A stretch of 64,000 nucleotides of DNA from assembly GCA_009746045.1 (NCBI GenBank), contig RPFO01002086.1:18193-82192 (forward strand), written 5' to 3'. This stretch comes from Mesostigma viride. Taxonomy: Eukaryota > Streptophyta > Mesostigmatophyceae > Mesostigmatales > Mesostigmataceae. Every line of letters begins with the position of its first letter. The stretch's first letter is position 1. This document shows positions 30,398-42,200 of the stretch, piece by piece. The notes beneath the pieces were generated by a model. That model was not told where the DNA came from, made no database searches, and worked only from the letters and a program-made list of their open reading frames with translations. A program made the translations under genes and the position numbers.

Positions 30398-33300
30398 ATG
30401 TCGCACCGTGCGAGCATGATCAGGATGCAAGGTCGCCAGGCACGCCACGGTCACCCTTCCCGCCAATTTACCAGCCTCACACGCCTCCTAGCCCGCCTTG
30501 AGCGGGATGAGGCCCAGTCGACACGCCGGCGACCCCAGCCAGGACGGAGACGACGCATATCCGTCCTGAAAGAAAGCCTCCATGCGTTGACAAGCATTAA
30601 CCCCAATCGCCACCCTCCCCCTCCCCCCCCCCCCACCCCCACCCCCACCTCCAGCACTACCCTTCTCCACCCCCACCCCCACCCCCACCCCCCGCTAATA
30701 GGGCAACGGCCCATTCTTGGTATTGCAAGTTTTAACGTGCGCACCCTCCCTGCAGATCCTTCTACGAGCGGCGGCACCCCAGCACGCCAACGCGTCGACG
30801 AGCTGATCGCCCTGTGCGCCGACAACAAGATCGCTGTTCTTGGAGTCCAGGAGCACCGACGCACCGTTGACCCTCAGCACGCGGTCAACGGTCTGCTGGT
30901 CGACGACCTGCGGCAGGCTGGCGGTTCCACTATGGTGGCGGCGACGCGCCGGGCCAAGGTGGTGTGGGCCTCTTGTGCTCGCCGGCAGCATCAGAGCAGC
31001 TCCAGTCCATCGTGCTGCGGTCCCCGCGTGTGCTAGTGGCCACTTTTTCGGCCACTGAGGGCCATTCACACCACACGCTAACCGTTATCGTGGGATATGC
31101 ACCACATGCGGGTCGAGCTCAGGCGGAACGTCAGGCCTTCTTCGACGCCTCAAGGAGGAGGAGGCCAACATCCCAGCTCGGCACTTCCTGGTTATGCTGC
31201 TCGACGCCAACGCCACGCTGCCAGTTGGCACTGGGGGCGCTCAGTATTCCCCAACCAACACGACAGCCAACGGTAACACGCCTTTATTTGCGAATCTGCT
31301 GGCAGAATCTGCGCTGGTTGCATGCAATGCTTCTTTCGCACGCCCCGCTGAGCAGCTGGCCACCTTTTTTGGGCCGTCGGATCGGGTGGTGTGCCTTGAT
31401 TATGTCTGCGTACGTCGGGCTCAGCGCCCCTCAGTTGTCGATGCTCGCGTCCTGCAAGATTCTGTCAGCACGGTGGAATCTGATCATCGTCTCGTGCTCG
31501 CTCGCATCAGATTGCGGTTTCCTGGGGTGAAACCGTCGCGACAGCTGGCACCTCAGCCAGATCTGAAAGTGCTCCGGATTGTGCTGAAGGATGCCGACAA
31601 GATGTCAGCAGCAGAGCAGGCCGCTATGTCGCACAGGGATGATTTCCTGGCCGTATTCGACGCCGGGGGCAGCCGACAGCAGTTACACGCCATTCCGCCG
31701 CCGGGGGATATTTCAGTGATCCTCCGTGGTGTCGCCGCCAAGTATCGCCTGGCTGCCCGCACCCTCCCCACCTTGCCTCCGCGTCGGCAGCTTGCTGTCC
31801 ACCGTCACGCACCGACAGTGGTCGCCGCCAGGCAGATGCTCCGCCGCAACAGAGATCCGATCGCCAAACCTGGGCTGCAAGCAGCTCTGAGGGCCGCCTA
31901 CGAGCAGGCTGAGAAGGCAGATGCTCAGCAGATGGTCAAGGACCTGCGCAGCTGCCAGCAGAAGCACGACGGCAAGGGGGCCTGGTTCTGGTACAAGCGC
32001 CTCGGGCACCCGGACGGCCTCGGCCGGCCCCACCGCCACGACGTCCCCGGCGCCCCAGCCAAGCGGCTTCGTACCTGGGCCACGGCCACGGCCGAGGTCG
32101 TGGGGACAGCTGCGCCGCCCCCACCCCTGCTCCCAGCCGCCGCCGCCCGCCCGGCCGCCCTGGCCGGCCCCGCAGGGCCCCCGGCCCCGCCTAGGTCAGC
32201 GGCGGACTACCTAGTCCCCCCGCTGGTCGGCCCACTTGGCGACCCGTCTGACATGCCTCCTTTCACCTCTCGCGAGGTCACGGAGGCGGTCCAGCGCCTG
32301 CGTTATGACGCAGCCACCGGCTCTGACGAGATTCCGGCCGCAGTTGTAAAACTTGCAGCCGAATTCGAGGACACAGGTGTTATGCTGCTCTTCCGGGACA
32401 TCTGCAACCGCCTTCTGCTGTCGTCGCAACCACCTCCAGCGGCCTGGCAACACAGTTTTCGCACGATGCTGTACAAGAACAAGGGGTCGCCTGCCGACCC
32501 CGGCAACTACAGAGGGGTGTGCATTCAAAGTGCCCCCCTCAAGCTTCTTATGCGGCTCATCCTGAACCGCCTGCGCACGGCCCTGGACGGTCACCTCAGC
32601 GAGACTCAGCACGGCTTCCGTTCAGGTCGCAACACAGTACAGGCGCTCTTCGCTACTCGCCGACTGGTGGAGGAACTGCAACGCCTTCAGCCTGGTGAGT
32701 CCCCTTTGCACCTTGTGCTGGTGGACTTCATCAAAGCCTTCGATTCGGTTTTCTGGCCTGCGCTTTGGGACATCCTCGAGTTGTTCCGGATCCCCCGCCC
32801 CCTGATTGCTGTCATCCGCAACCTGTATGAAGGGTCCACCACTTCGGTGCGCACTTCTTACGGGACCACGCCCCCATGCCCTTTACAGAAGGGTGTGTGG
32901 CAGGGCTGCGTGCTGTCGCCCTACCTGTTCATTATTGTTGTCGAATACGTAATGATTCAGGCGCGCAAGCGATTTGCCCGCATCGTGGGCAGGGAACCAG
33001 GAGTGCAGGTTGCTAACAAATTCTGGCATGGCGGTGCGGACACGGAGATTCGGCTAGCAGACATCATTTACGCAGACGACACCACCCTCTTCGAGGACAC
33101 TGAGCACGTGCAGACATGGCTTGACTGCCTGGCTCTCGAGGCCCGTGCAGTGGGGCTTGAGGTCAGCAAGAAGACAGAGGCCCTGGCGGTTGGGCTCACC
33201 AACCCAGCGCCGCCCCTCTATCTCCTAGACGGCTCTCGAGTCCCGTATCGGGACCGCGTTAAGCTGCTGGGCAGCCTGCTCCCCAGCTGCGAGGCTGATG

Positions 33301-33899
33301 TGGACCATCGCATCTCCCTCGCCTGGCACGCTTTACGTCAGTACCGGGCCCTGTGGCGCAAGCCCCTGGGCAAGATCGAGAAACAGGACCTGTTCAAGGT
33401 CCTCGTCCTTCCTGTTCTCACGTATGGCGCCGAGACGTGGACCCTCACCGCCGACCTGGCCCGCAAGCTGGACGGCGCGGTCACCAGCATGCTGCGTTCC
33501 ATTTTCAGAGTAGGATATGCTGCTCATGTCCGCAATGAGGACCTGTACCAGGGCATGCCCTATATCACCAGCACAATTAAGCAACGCCGCCTGCAGCTTG
33601 TAGGGCACCTAGCTCGCACCAACCAGGTAGACACCTCACGTGGCCCCCCCGCAGGACTGCGACCAGCTCAGCCTGCCGGCCGGCACCTCCTGACGTGGGC
33701 TGGGCCTAGTGATGTTAGACGCCGCAAGGCCCGCACCTTCAAGGAACAGCTAGTAGAGGACATGGGGGGCCTCGGCCTCTCCGTGATTTGGAAGAAGATG
33801 ATGGACAAGGCCAAGTGGGCCCAGGTCATAGAGGACAATGAGCCCCCCCCAGTGGGGAAGCGCCCGCGTGTGCAATCCCGCGGGAGGCACGCCAGATAG
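30398..33899 (+). CDS. LINE-A ORF2: endonuclease and reverse transcriptase (two frameshifts in EN)
   Basis: The N-terminal APE-type endonuclease starts at ILGIASFNVRTL (about 30715), with the Glu in GVQEHR, LLDANATLP and the closing SDHRLVLARI. Two one-base frame steps lie within it (about 30957, GG should be GGG; and 31152, CC should be CCC). From 31194 a 901-residue frame is intact. It carries the RT fingers, a VDFIKAFDSV block with the first catalytic Asp, KGVWQGCVLSPYLF, and the active site IIYADDTTLF, then thumb and C-terminal conserved LPVLTYGAETW. It stops at 33897-33899. A Pro/Ala-rich linker separates EN from RT. The start codon is uncertain (ATG 30398 or earlier). Confidence 0.88.
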
Positions 33900-34059
33900 C
33901 TCCCCCTCGTGCGGCTGCCTAGATAGATGTTGTAGTTAGCATGTTGTTAGATAGATGTAGATAGACTAGACCGGTAGGAATGTTGCACCCATCCATCCAT
34001 CCATCGGGGTTAATGCTCCGTGACTCCCCAACGGGAGCACGAGTCTAATTAATTAATTA

Positions 34060-35501
34060 ATTAATTCCTACCGGTCTAATCTATCTACATCGGCTACATA
34101 CTACATCTATCTAACAACATTCTAACTACATCATCTATCTAGGCAGCCGCACGCTGCCCTGGGGGGAGCTATCTAGCGTGCCTCCCGCGGGATTGCACAC
34201 GCGGGCGCTTCCCCACTGGGGGGGGCTCGTTGTCCTCTATGACCTGGGCCCACTTGGCCTTGTCCATCATCTTCTTCCAAATCACGGAGAGGCCTAGGCC
34301 CCCCATGTCCTCTACTAGCTGTTCTTTGAAGGTGCGGGCCTTGCGGCGTCTAACGTCACTGGGCCCAGCCCACGTCAGGAGGTGACGGCCAGGCTGGGCT
34401 GGTCGCAGTCCTGCGGGGGGGCCACGTGAGGTGTCTACCTGGTTGGTGCGAGCTAGGTGCCCTACTAGCTGCAGGCGGCGTTGCTTAATTGTGCTGGTGA
34501 TATAGGGCATGCCCTGGTACAGGTCCTCATTGCGGACATGAGCAGCATATCCTACTCTGAAAATGGAACGCAGCATGCTGGTGACCGCGCCGTCCAGCTT
34601 GCGGGCCAGGTCGGCGGTGAGGGTCCACGTCTCGGCGCCATACGTGAGAACAGGAAGGACGAGGACCTTGAACAGGTCCTGTTTCTCGATCTTGCCCAGG
34701 GGCTTGCGCCATAGGGCCCGGTACTGGCGTAAAGCGTGCCAGGCGAGGGAGATGCGGTGGTCCACATCCACCTCGCAGCTAGGGAGCAGGCTGCCCAGCA
34801 GCTTAACGCGGTCCCGATACAGGACTCGAGAGCCGTCTAGGAGATAGAGGGGCGGCGCTGCGGTGGTGAGCCCAACCGCCAGGGCCTCTGTCTTCTTGCT
34901 GACCTCAAGCCCCACTGCACGGGCCTCGAGAGCCAGGCAGTCAAGCCATGTCTCACACGTGCTCAGTGTCCTCAAAGAGGGTGGTGTCGTCTGCGTAAAT
35001 GATGTCTGCTAGCCGAATCTCCGTGTCCGCACCGCCATGCCAGAATTTGTTAGCAACCTGCACTCCTGGTTCCCTGCCCACGATGCGGGCAAATCGCTTG
35101 CGCGCCTGAATCATTACGTATTCGACAACAATAATGAACAGGTAGGGCGACAGCACGCAGCCCTGCCACACACCCTTCTGTAAAGGGCATGGGGGCGTGG
35201 TCCCGTAAGAAGTGCGCACCGAAGTGGTGGACCCTTCATACAGGTTGCGGATGACAGCAATCAGGGGGCGGGGGATCCGGAACAACTCGAGGATGTCCCA
35301 AAGCGCAGGCCAGAAAACCGAATCGAAGGCTTTGATGAAGTCCACCAGCACAAGGTGCAAAGGGGACTCACCAGGCTGAAGGCGTTGCAGTTCCTCCACC
35401 AGTCGGCGAGTAGCGAAGAGCGCCTGTACTGTGTTGCGACCTGAACGGAAGCCGTGCTGAGTCTCGCTGAGGTGACCGTCCAGGGCCGTGCGCAGGCGGT
35501 T
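34060..35501 (-). mobile_element. 5'-truncated LINE-A copy, inverted tail-to-tail
   Basis: Reverse-strand copy of the LINE-A ORF2 from the RT fingers (equivalent of 32563) to the stop (34169-34171) and a shortened 3' UTR that lacks the hairpin. It joins the forward copy through a shared TTAATTAATTAA tract at 34047-34066. One frame change near 34960 splits its RT frame. Confidence 0.87.
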
Positions 35502-35507
35502 CATCAT

Positions 35508-35880
35508 TTTGCCCTAGCTCTACCCCAGGGGTCTTCTCTAGCTAGCATGCTTCGATCCGCCGTTTGCAAACACGCCGGCCCTTCCCCACTGGAGTCACTA
35601 GTCCTACATGACCTGAGCCCACTATTAATTAATTAATTAGGAACATCACTCCGTTGGGAGTAAATGTCGCACATATCCCTGAGCAAGATCGAGAATTACT
35701 TAAAAACCATATCACCCTTCTCAAGGAAAAAATTAAATTAAATTAAATTGGAGCACATCTCCATTGGGAACACATGTAGCACATATCCCTGACAAGAGGC
35801 ATTAATTAATTATTAATTAGGAACACGACTACGTTGGGAGTACATGTGGCTCATAGCCTGAGAAGGGGCATATGGTTGTC
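35508..35880 (-). mobile_element. Stack of short LINE 3' ends, inverted
   Basis: 35508-35640 is the degraded C-terminus and tail of a third LINE subfamily (its CAGTGGGGAAG and GGGCTCAGGTCATG words match LINE-A). Three more tail modules follow (35640-35690, 35740-35790, 35805-35870). Each has an AATTAATTA tract and a TCCGTTGGGAG- or TCCATTGGGAA-like motif followed by CACATATCCCTGA. All are minus-oriented and 5' truncated to almost nothing. Confidence 0.55.
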
Positions 35881-35972
35881 TCCTTGATTTGGCCTTTTAA
35901 TACATTCTGGGCTACTTCCTGCAAGGGTAGGATGTAAACTACACCTGCTCTAGGTGCACCAAGGGCACCGGG

Positions 35973-38604
35973 ACCACCATGATGTCTCAGAGCTCAATTA
36001 GTCCAAATTTAGCTTAAGTGGACGTCTGTATAAAGTGTGTAAAAGTACCTACCATTCTAAACAGCAGCCTTAGTAGTGGATGGCTACAAATTGGCAATCG
36101 AAGCGCTGGCTAAACCGATTTCTCATATTCTCTTCCCCGTGGCTCCCAACAGCCCGTGTGCGCATGCCACTACGATATGGTGAGCCGCCGAGCCCAAACA
36201 TGCTTTCTCAACCCTTAGTTTCATAGGGAGGCAAGGAGGACTAACATGACCATGCGCACGACACGCAAGCACTTACTTTGTTAGCCAATAATCCATCCAT
36301 CCATGCATCCATGCATCCATGCATCCATGCATCCATGCATCCATGCATCCATGCATCCATGCATCCATGCATCCATGCATCCATGCATCCATGCATCCAT
36401 GCATCCATGCATCCATGCATCCATGCATCCATGCATCCATGCATCCATGCATCCATGCATCCATGCATGCATCCATGCATGCATCCATGCATGCATCCAT
36501 CCATCCATCCATCCATCCATCCATCCATCCATCCATCCATCCATCCATCCATCCATCCATCCATCCATCCATCCATCCATCCATCCATCCATCCATCCAT
36601 CCATCCATCCATCCATCCATCCATCCATCCATCCATCCATCCATCCATCCATCCATCCATCCATCCACTCATCAAGCACACGTATATTGCGTCACATGGG
36701 TGGCAATAAAACAACCTTCAACCCCTATACACTGATTGGGAGGGCATCCAACCTTGTCTCACTGCCTCAAGTGGTCAGGCCACAACAATTTCTCTGCATC
36801 ATGGCGATACCTAACTGCGAGTGCTAAATGATTCTTGGCTTCGATGCGGCGGAAAATCAATGTGCTGCCCCTCACAGTGTAGTCCATTAGCCCTTGCCTA
36901 GTTCGTTGCAACACTTATTACACGCTGTCAACACAACAAGACACAGTACATGTCCCATTGGGGAGCCACGGAGTAATGGCATTGCCGCAGTAAATGCCAA
37001 AGTGAATGCTAAATACATCGACCCCTAGTGTAGGAATAATTAATTGGTACTCTTGTGCACATGCATGGCTGCCAAAATGAATTAACACACGCAGATGGAT
37101 GCTTGTTTACAGAAGTTATACTTTGAATACGTCGTCGTGTAAACCAACGCTCTTCGCCCTAGGCTACATCGTTCACATTAAGCGCATGTATATGAGTATG
37201 AATATGCTACGTGTGCTGTTGCTTCAAACTTGTTCCTATACACAATCACACTGTAACAAAAACTGGCGTTCATCCAATACAGAAAACGCCCGCCACAAAT
37301 TCCAAGCAGGATCTGAACGTAGACTTGGCCGTGATGCTGACCATTTCAAGCAACTTTGAATTACTGGCAAGCAATGGCGACCGTAATGTCAATCACCAGC
37401 ACGCAGCACCTGCTATAAGAAAAAATCCAGCAACTACTAGCAAAAGTCAGGTGGGTGACAGGTGCGTGGGGTATGCAGCCAAGATCAAGCAGTGGAAAAC
37501 ATGGGCACAGTAGTGCTTCCCATCCCACGAACAGCCAAAGTCTCCCTAAAAAATGTGTTCTTGATGCACGTTTGATGCACGGGAGCTAATCCAAAGATGT
37601 TCCCCAAGGAAATACAGGGAGAGCCTGTGGGGAAAACAGGGGGGAAGCTGCATTGCGGATAATGACCCACTGTATATGCTCCCGACCCGTTGCCGACCGA
37701 AAGCAAATGGTAAGAAACTACCTGGACGGTAATGATGTAATGGAAAGACGTAAGAAGCTTTCCCGAACCGACGGAAGGACGACAAAGCGCAGCGTGTAAG
37801 GCAGAGGCAGTTGCGTGTTGCTGAAAATGACGTGACCAAAACGGTTGCCGATCATGAAAAACCGGACCTCCATCCCGTTGCTGACGGAAACACAGTGTAG
37901 AGACGCGGCCTGGCTTGGAAGCAGGACAGTCGATGGAAAAACGTTAGACGAACTCCCCAACCGAAGTACTTACAAAAAAATGCAGCGGTAGAGACTGCAG
38001 CCTGCCTGCAGTGCAGGAACGCCAACCAGAAGCGAAGGGTTCCTGCGAAATAGAAGGAGACAGGCCGGAATGCAGAGGGTAAAGTATTCCTTGGATGACG
38101 TTACGACTCGAAGTGGGTAAAAAATGGAAGTGGCCGACTGAAAAGTCGCTGGCATTTCTGCCCTGGATGGAAACGTTGGGTAAGTAAATCGACCCGTTAG
38201 CAATAAAATGGGAAGAGCGCCCAGACGAAACAACCGCAGCTTACCCAAGCGAGATGAACTCTTTCTTGACAGTCGTCCATGCCAACGTCGGCCAGCCCGG
38301 GCCAGGTAGCTGCCGCAGCCATGCCGCACCAGAATTTGAATTTTGTGCCCGGCAACGTTCCTAAAATGCAGGAATGGCTGGGCCGACGGCCGACGCGTGG
38401 CCCGTGGCCCATGGCCCGTCGCCCGTGTTTTTACGTGCCTGCGCCTGGCCTGCCTTAACGTTGTTACGCCCGCGCACTCCCCAGCCTTGCGCACGCCAGC
38501 CTTGCGCACGCTGCGCCGCGCCCAGCCTTGCGCATTCCCAGCCTTGCGCATCCCAGCCTTGCGCATCGTCTGATCGGATCAGTGTCTGATGTTTACAAAA
38601 ACTC
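35973..38604. repeat. Right arm of the large inverted repeat
   Basis: Reverse complement of 23910-26322, longer mainly because its microsatellite is expanded. See the left arm for landmarks. Confidence 0.9.
36291..36668. repeat. CATC / CATCCATG microsatellite (right arm)
   Basis: About 175 bases of the octamer (CATGCATC)n followed by about 190 bases of (CATC)n. The left-arm counterpart has no octamer part, so this expansion happened after the arms separated. Confidence 0.95.
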
Positions 38605-38608
38605 GATT

Positions 38609-38703
38609 GTGAACTCGTCCTGTGAACTCGTGAACTCGTCGGGACCCAAAATTAGCTCGGCCCCGGTCGGCCCAGTTCACAAAAGAGTTCACAAAGAGTT
38701 CAC
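38609..38703. repeat. Cluster of six GTGAAC/GTTCAC hexamers (right of the inverted repeat)
   Basis: GTGAAC at 38609, 38622 and 38630; GTTCAC at 38675, 38687 and 38698. Contains the 19-bp block AGTTCACAAAGAGTTCACC also found at 23085. Confidence 0.8.
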
Positions 38704-38733
38704 CGCCTCATGTGAGTCGTGCCTAATAAAACT

Positions 38734-38799
38734 GGGGTGTTTACCTTTTACTCTCAATAATTCGCACTAGAAAGCAATACTAGGTAAGATAAACACCCC
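38734..38799. other. Hairpin beside the TatD gene promoter region
   Basis: Arms GGGGTGTTTA (38734-38743) and TAAACACCCC (38790-38799), 46-base loop. Function unknown; could be the end of a mobile element or a transcript terminator structure. Confidence 0.5.
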
Positions 38800-38929
38800 G
38801 GGCCTTACTAGGATTCTCCGTGAGTGCAGAGATCATTGCATTACATTGTACAGATAACAATTTCCACGGCCAAGCCCGACTGCTTGTTAAAAAGGTTCGA
38901 TCATGTTGTACCTACCGGAGGCTGGAATC

Positions 38930-39273
38930 TGGATATATATATATGACGGAGCGAGGTTGCTTACCGAGCGTTTTGTAGCTGCTGGTGTTAGTTTTGGAAG
39001 CGGGGACAAGGAAGAATTTAGTTCTTAACAGCATGCTCCGAGTTTGGATACCATCTGAAGACGCCCTCTTGTGAGCCGCACTCCATTTCCAGGTAAATAG
39101 GTGTACGTTTATTCCAAATATAGCCAGTAATTAATCCCTGCTAAGCCTAGGGTGTAAGCCGCACTCCATTTCACGTGTATCGAGAGTGGTTACTGCTCTA
39201 GTTGCCGGCAATTGCCTCCTGATTGCCGGCTAATGATTGCCTACTACTTGCCGGCAATCTCCTTGAAGGAACC
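38930..39273 (+). promoter_or_regulatory. Upstream region of the TatD gene
   Basis: A TATATATATATA run (38933-38944) could serve as the TATA element. Closer to the start, GCCGCACTCCATTTC occurs twice (about 39076 and 39157) and TTGCCGGC three times (39202, 39223, 39248). These are visible repeats; their use is inferred. Confidence 0.4.
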
Positions 39274-42200
39274 ATGGCGGAGGCGCAAGCAGATGTGAAA
39301 TCTTTGAAAGCGCTGAGGCTGTACGATACCCATGCCCATATGTGCTCTGAGGCTTTCGAGCATGATTTGGGGGACGTGCTCGCGCGAGCCGAGGCGGAGG
39401 GCGTAGCAAGAGTCTGCTGCGTGACCGAGGTACGGAAATTAGAGTAGTTGTCTCCCCCATCAAGTTGATACGCATGTGCCAGTTAGTAGAGTTTGCACGC
39501 TAGGGATAAGGCCACCACTCCCTGTGGCAATTTCGAAAATTGCATGTTAGCGTAACTTCTTGTTTTGCCCGTAGATCATCAGGTTATGCTTCACACCACC
39601 ACAGCGTTTCCCTCCATCACCCATAAGTCACTCTCTGTCAACTCTACCGCAGCCTCACAATGTATATTTTTAGGAGGGAGGGGATTTGCAGGCTCGATAT
39701 CAGAGAAACAAAATCGCTTCCCCCCCTCTCTTTCTTCCGCTTCTTTCCGTCCACATCTTTCCTTGTCTAGTACGTCCCACCACCCCTCATCTGTTGTTTT
39801 TTGAAGTGCTTGTATCGTACTCGCTTCAAACACGCCACGCTTCATATTCGCCCCCAGCAAGCAATTCATCCCCCTCTTTCCACCCGCCCACCCACCCACC
39901 GACGCCCATCCCATACTTCCTCATGGCCCCCCCTACCCCTACGCCTGCCCCCCCCCCCCCCCCATCCCCGCCCCCCTACACACTGCCGTGCATATACGCA
40001 CTTGTAACCTTTGTAGCCCCCCCCTTTCCATCCTCCGCCCCCCCCGCCCCCCATATATCATCCTCCCCCCCCCCAAATATTCCGCCCCCATCGCCCCCAA
40101 ATAATAGGATGTGTACTCTTCCCCCCCCCAAAAGGAAAAATATCATTCATGTTATCTATTCCCTCCCCCACGTTATCTGTTAACCCCACCTTCCTCCATG
40201 TAATCTACTAACCCCACCTCCCCCCACGTTATCTGTTAACCCTTAACCCCACCTCCCCCCATGTTATCTACTAGCCCCACCTCCCCCCACGTTACCTATT
40301 AACCCCACCTCCCCCCATGTAATCTGCAAACCCCACCTCCCCCCATGTAATCTATTAACCCCACCTCCTCCCATGTTTTCTATTAAGCCCACCTCCCTCC
40401 ACGTTATCTGTTAACCCTTAACCCCACCTCCCCCATGTTATCTACTAGCCCCACCTCCCCCACGTTACCTATTAACCCCACCTCCCCCATGTAATCTGCA
40501 AACCCCACGTCCCCCCATGTAATCAACTAATCCCACCTCCTCCCATGTTTTCTATTAAGCCCACCTCCCTCCACGTTGTCTATTAACCCCACCTCCCCCC
40601 ATGTAATCTGCAAACCCCACGTCCCGCCATGTAATCTACTACCCCCCCCCCCAATGTAATCTACTTACTCCACCTCCCCCCATGTAATCTACTAACCCCA
40701 CCTCCTCCCATGTAATCTATTAAGCCCACCTCCCCCCACCTTATCTATTAACCCCACCTCCCCCATGTAATCATCTATTGACCCCACCTCCCCCCACGTT
40801 GTATATTAACCCCACCTCCCCCCATGTAATCTATTTACCCCACCTCCCCGAATGTTACCTATTAACCCCACCTCCCCCCATGTAATCTATTTACCCCACC
40901 TCCCCTAATGTTACCTATTAACCCCACCTTCCCCCATGTTATCTATCAACCCCACCTCCCCCCATGTCACCTATTAACCCCACCTTCCCCCATGTTAACT
41001 ATCAACCCCACCTTCCCCCATGTCACCTATTAACCCCACCTTCCCCCATGTTAACTATCATCCCCCCTCCCCCCCCCTCCAGACCCTCGCCGAGGCGCGC
41101 CGCGTGTTTGACCTGTGCGAGCGCCACCCGGGTCTCCTGCGGCCCTGTGTGGGCCTCCACCCAGTGCACGTGGCCTCCCTCACCGACGCGCAGCTGGTGG
41201 AGGAGCTCAATGAGCTGACGCGTGTGGCGCGCCAGCATCAGCACCGGCTGGTGGCAATCGGCGAGGTGGGCCTCGACTTCTGCCCCTGGGTGCTCAAGCT
41301 TCCCGTCAAGGGGAATGCGGTGAGTGCCTTATATGCATGTACTACTATATTGATTGTGGCTGTATTGGGTGCGGTGATTGCGTGGCTCACTGCCCTTCCA
41401 TTACGGAGTATTGCCCCTTGTTGTTGCTTGACTCACGAGGCGAGTGGTTGTTTGTTCGCTTCCCTTAGAGTAACATGTGGCACCCAACCCCTTGTTTGCA
41501 CGATGAGCGGTGTGGTCCCATCCTGCTGGGCATGGTGAGTGGCGTGGTCCACTGTCATCTAGCACTCGAGATAATCCCATCCTGCTTGGCACGGTGAGTG
41601 GCGTGGTCCACTGTCATCAAGCACTCGAGATAATCCCATCCTGCTTGGCATGGTGAGTGGCGTGGTCCACTGTAATCTAGCACTCGAGATAATCCCATCC
41701 TGCTTGGCATGGTGAGTGGCGTGGTCCACTGTCATCAAGCACTCGAGGGAATCCCATCCTGATTGGTGCGGTGGTGATGTGGTCCACTGTACTTGAGTGA
41801 TGGAATCTGACCCCTCTTCGGTGCGGTGAGGCTAGATTAAGTGGCCAATCTACGTGGCATGGTGAGTGGCGTGGTCAGCATGCTTGTGGGCATGACTTTG
41901 AGATAGAGCTGGGAGGACGCGCTGCTAGTGCAAACAGATAGGCTCCAGGTAGGCATGTGCCAGGCGTACGCCTAGCCTTTGTGCTGATATGTTAGGCATC
42001 CTCAGCTTGCTGCTATAGAACAGGCATCTGCGGAGAGGTACAGTAGTGTACACATAGTGTATGGCGAGGGTAGGTGAGTGTGCTCGAACAGGCAGATCCT
42101 GTACGTGAGTTAGGCATCTGTGCTCAATGCTAAAGGAGGGGTTTGTGTGCCACGCTTGGGTCCTAGCGAAACAGACTAGTGCGTGCCGCTGGCTACCAGA

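Larger units (their letters stand above)
28732..34066 (+). mobile_element. Near full-length LINE-A (L1-like non-LTR retrotransposon)
   Basis: A 5.3 kb element with ORF1 and ORF2 plus a 3' UTR ending in the hairpin GCTCCGT...ACGGGAGC (34015-34038) and a TTAATTAATTAA tail. Near the 5' end GGTCGGGAGATGCTATTCC is tandemly repeated. The L1-type ORF1 and the EN-RT organisation point to the L1 group, though a clade assignment needs an RT tree. ORF1 and the endonuclease part carry one-base frameshifts; the RT frame is intact. Confidence 0.88.

Noticed and set aside
40150-41078. Regularly spaced 28-bp units considered as a CRISPR array
   Set aside because: Contiguous tandem repeat with no unique spacers, inside a eukaryotic intron.
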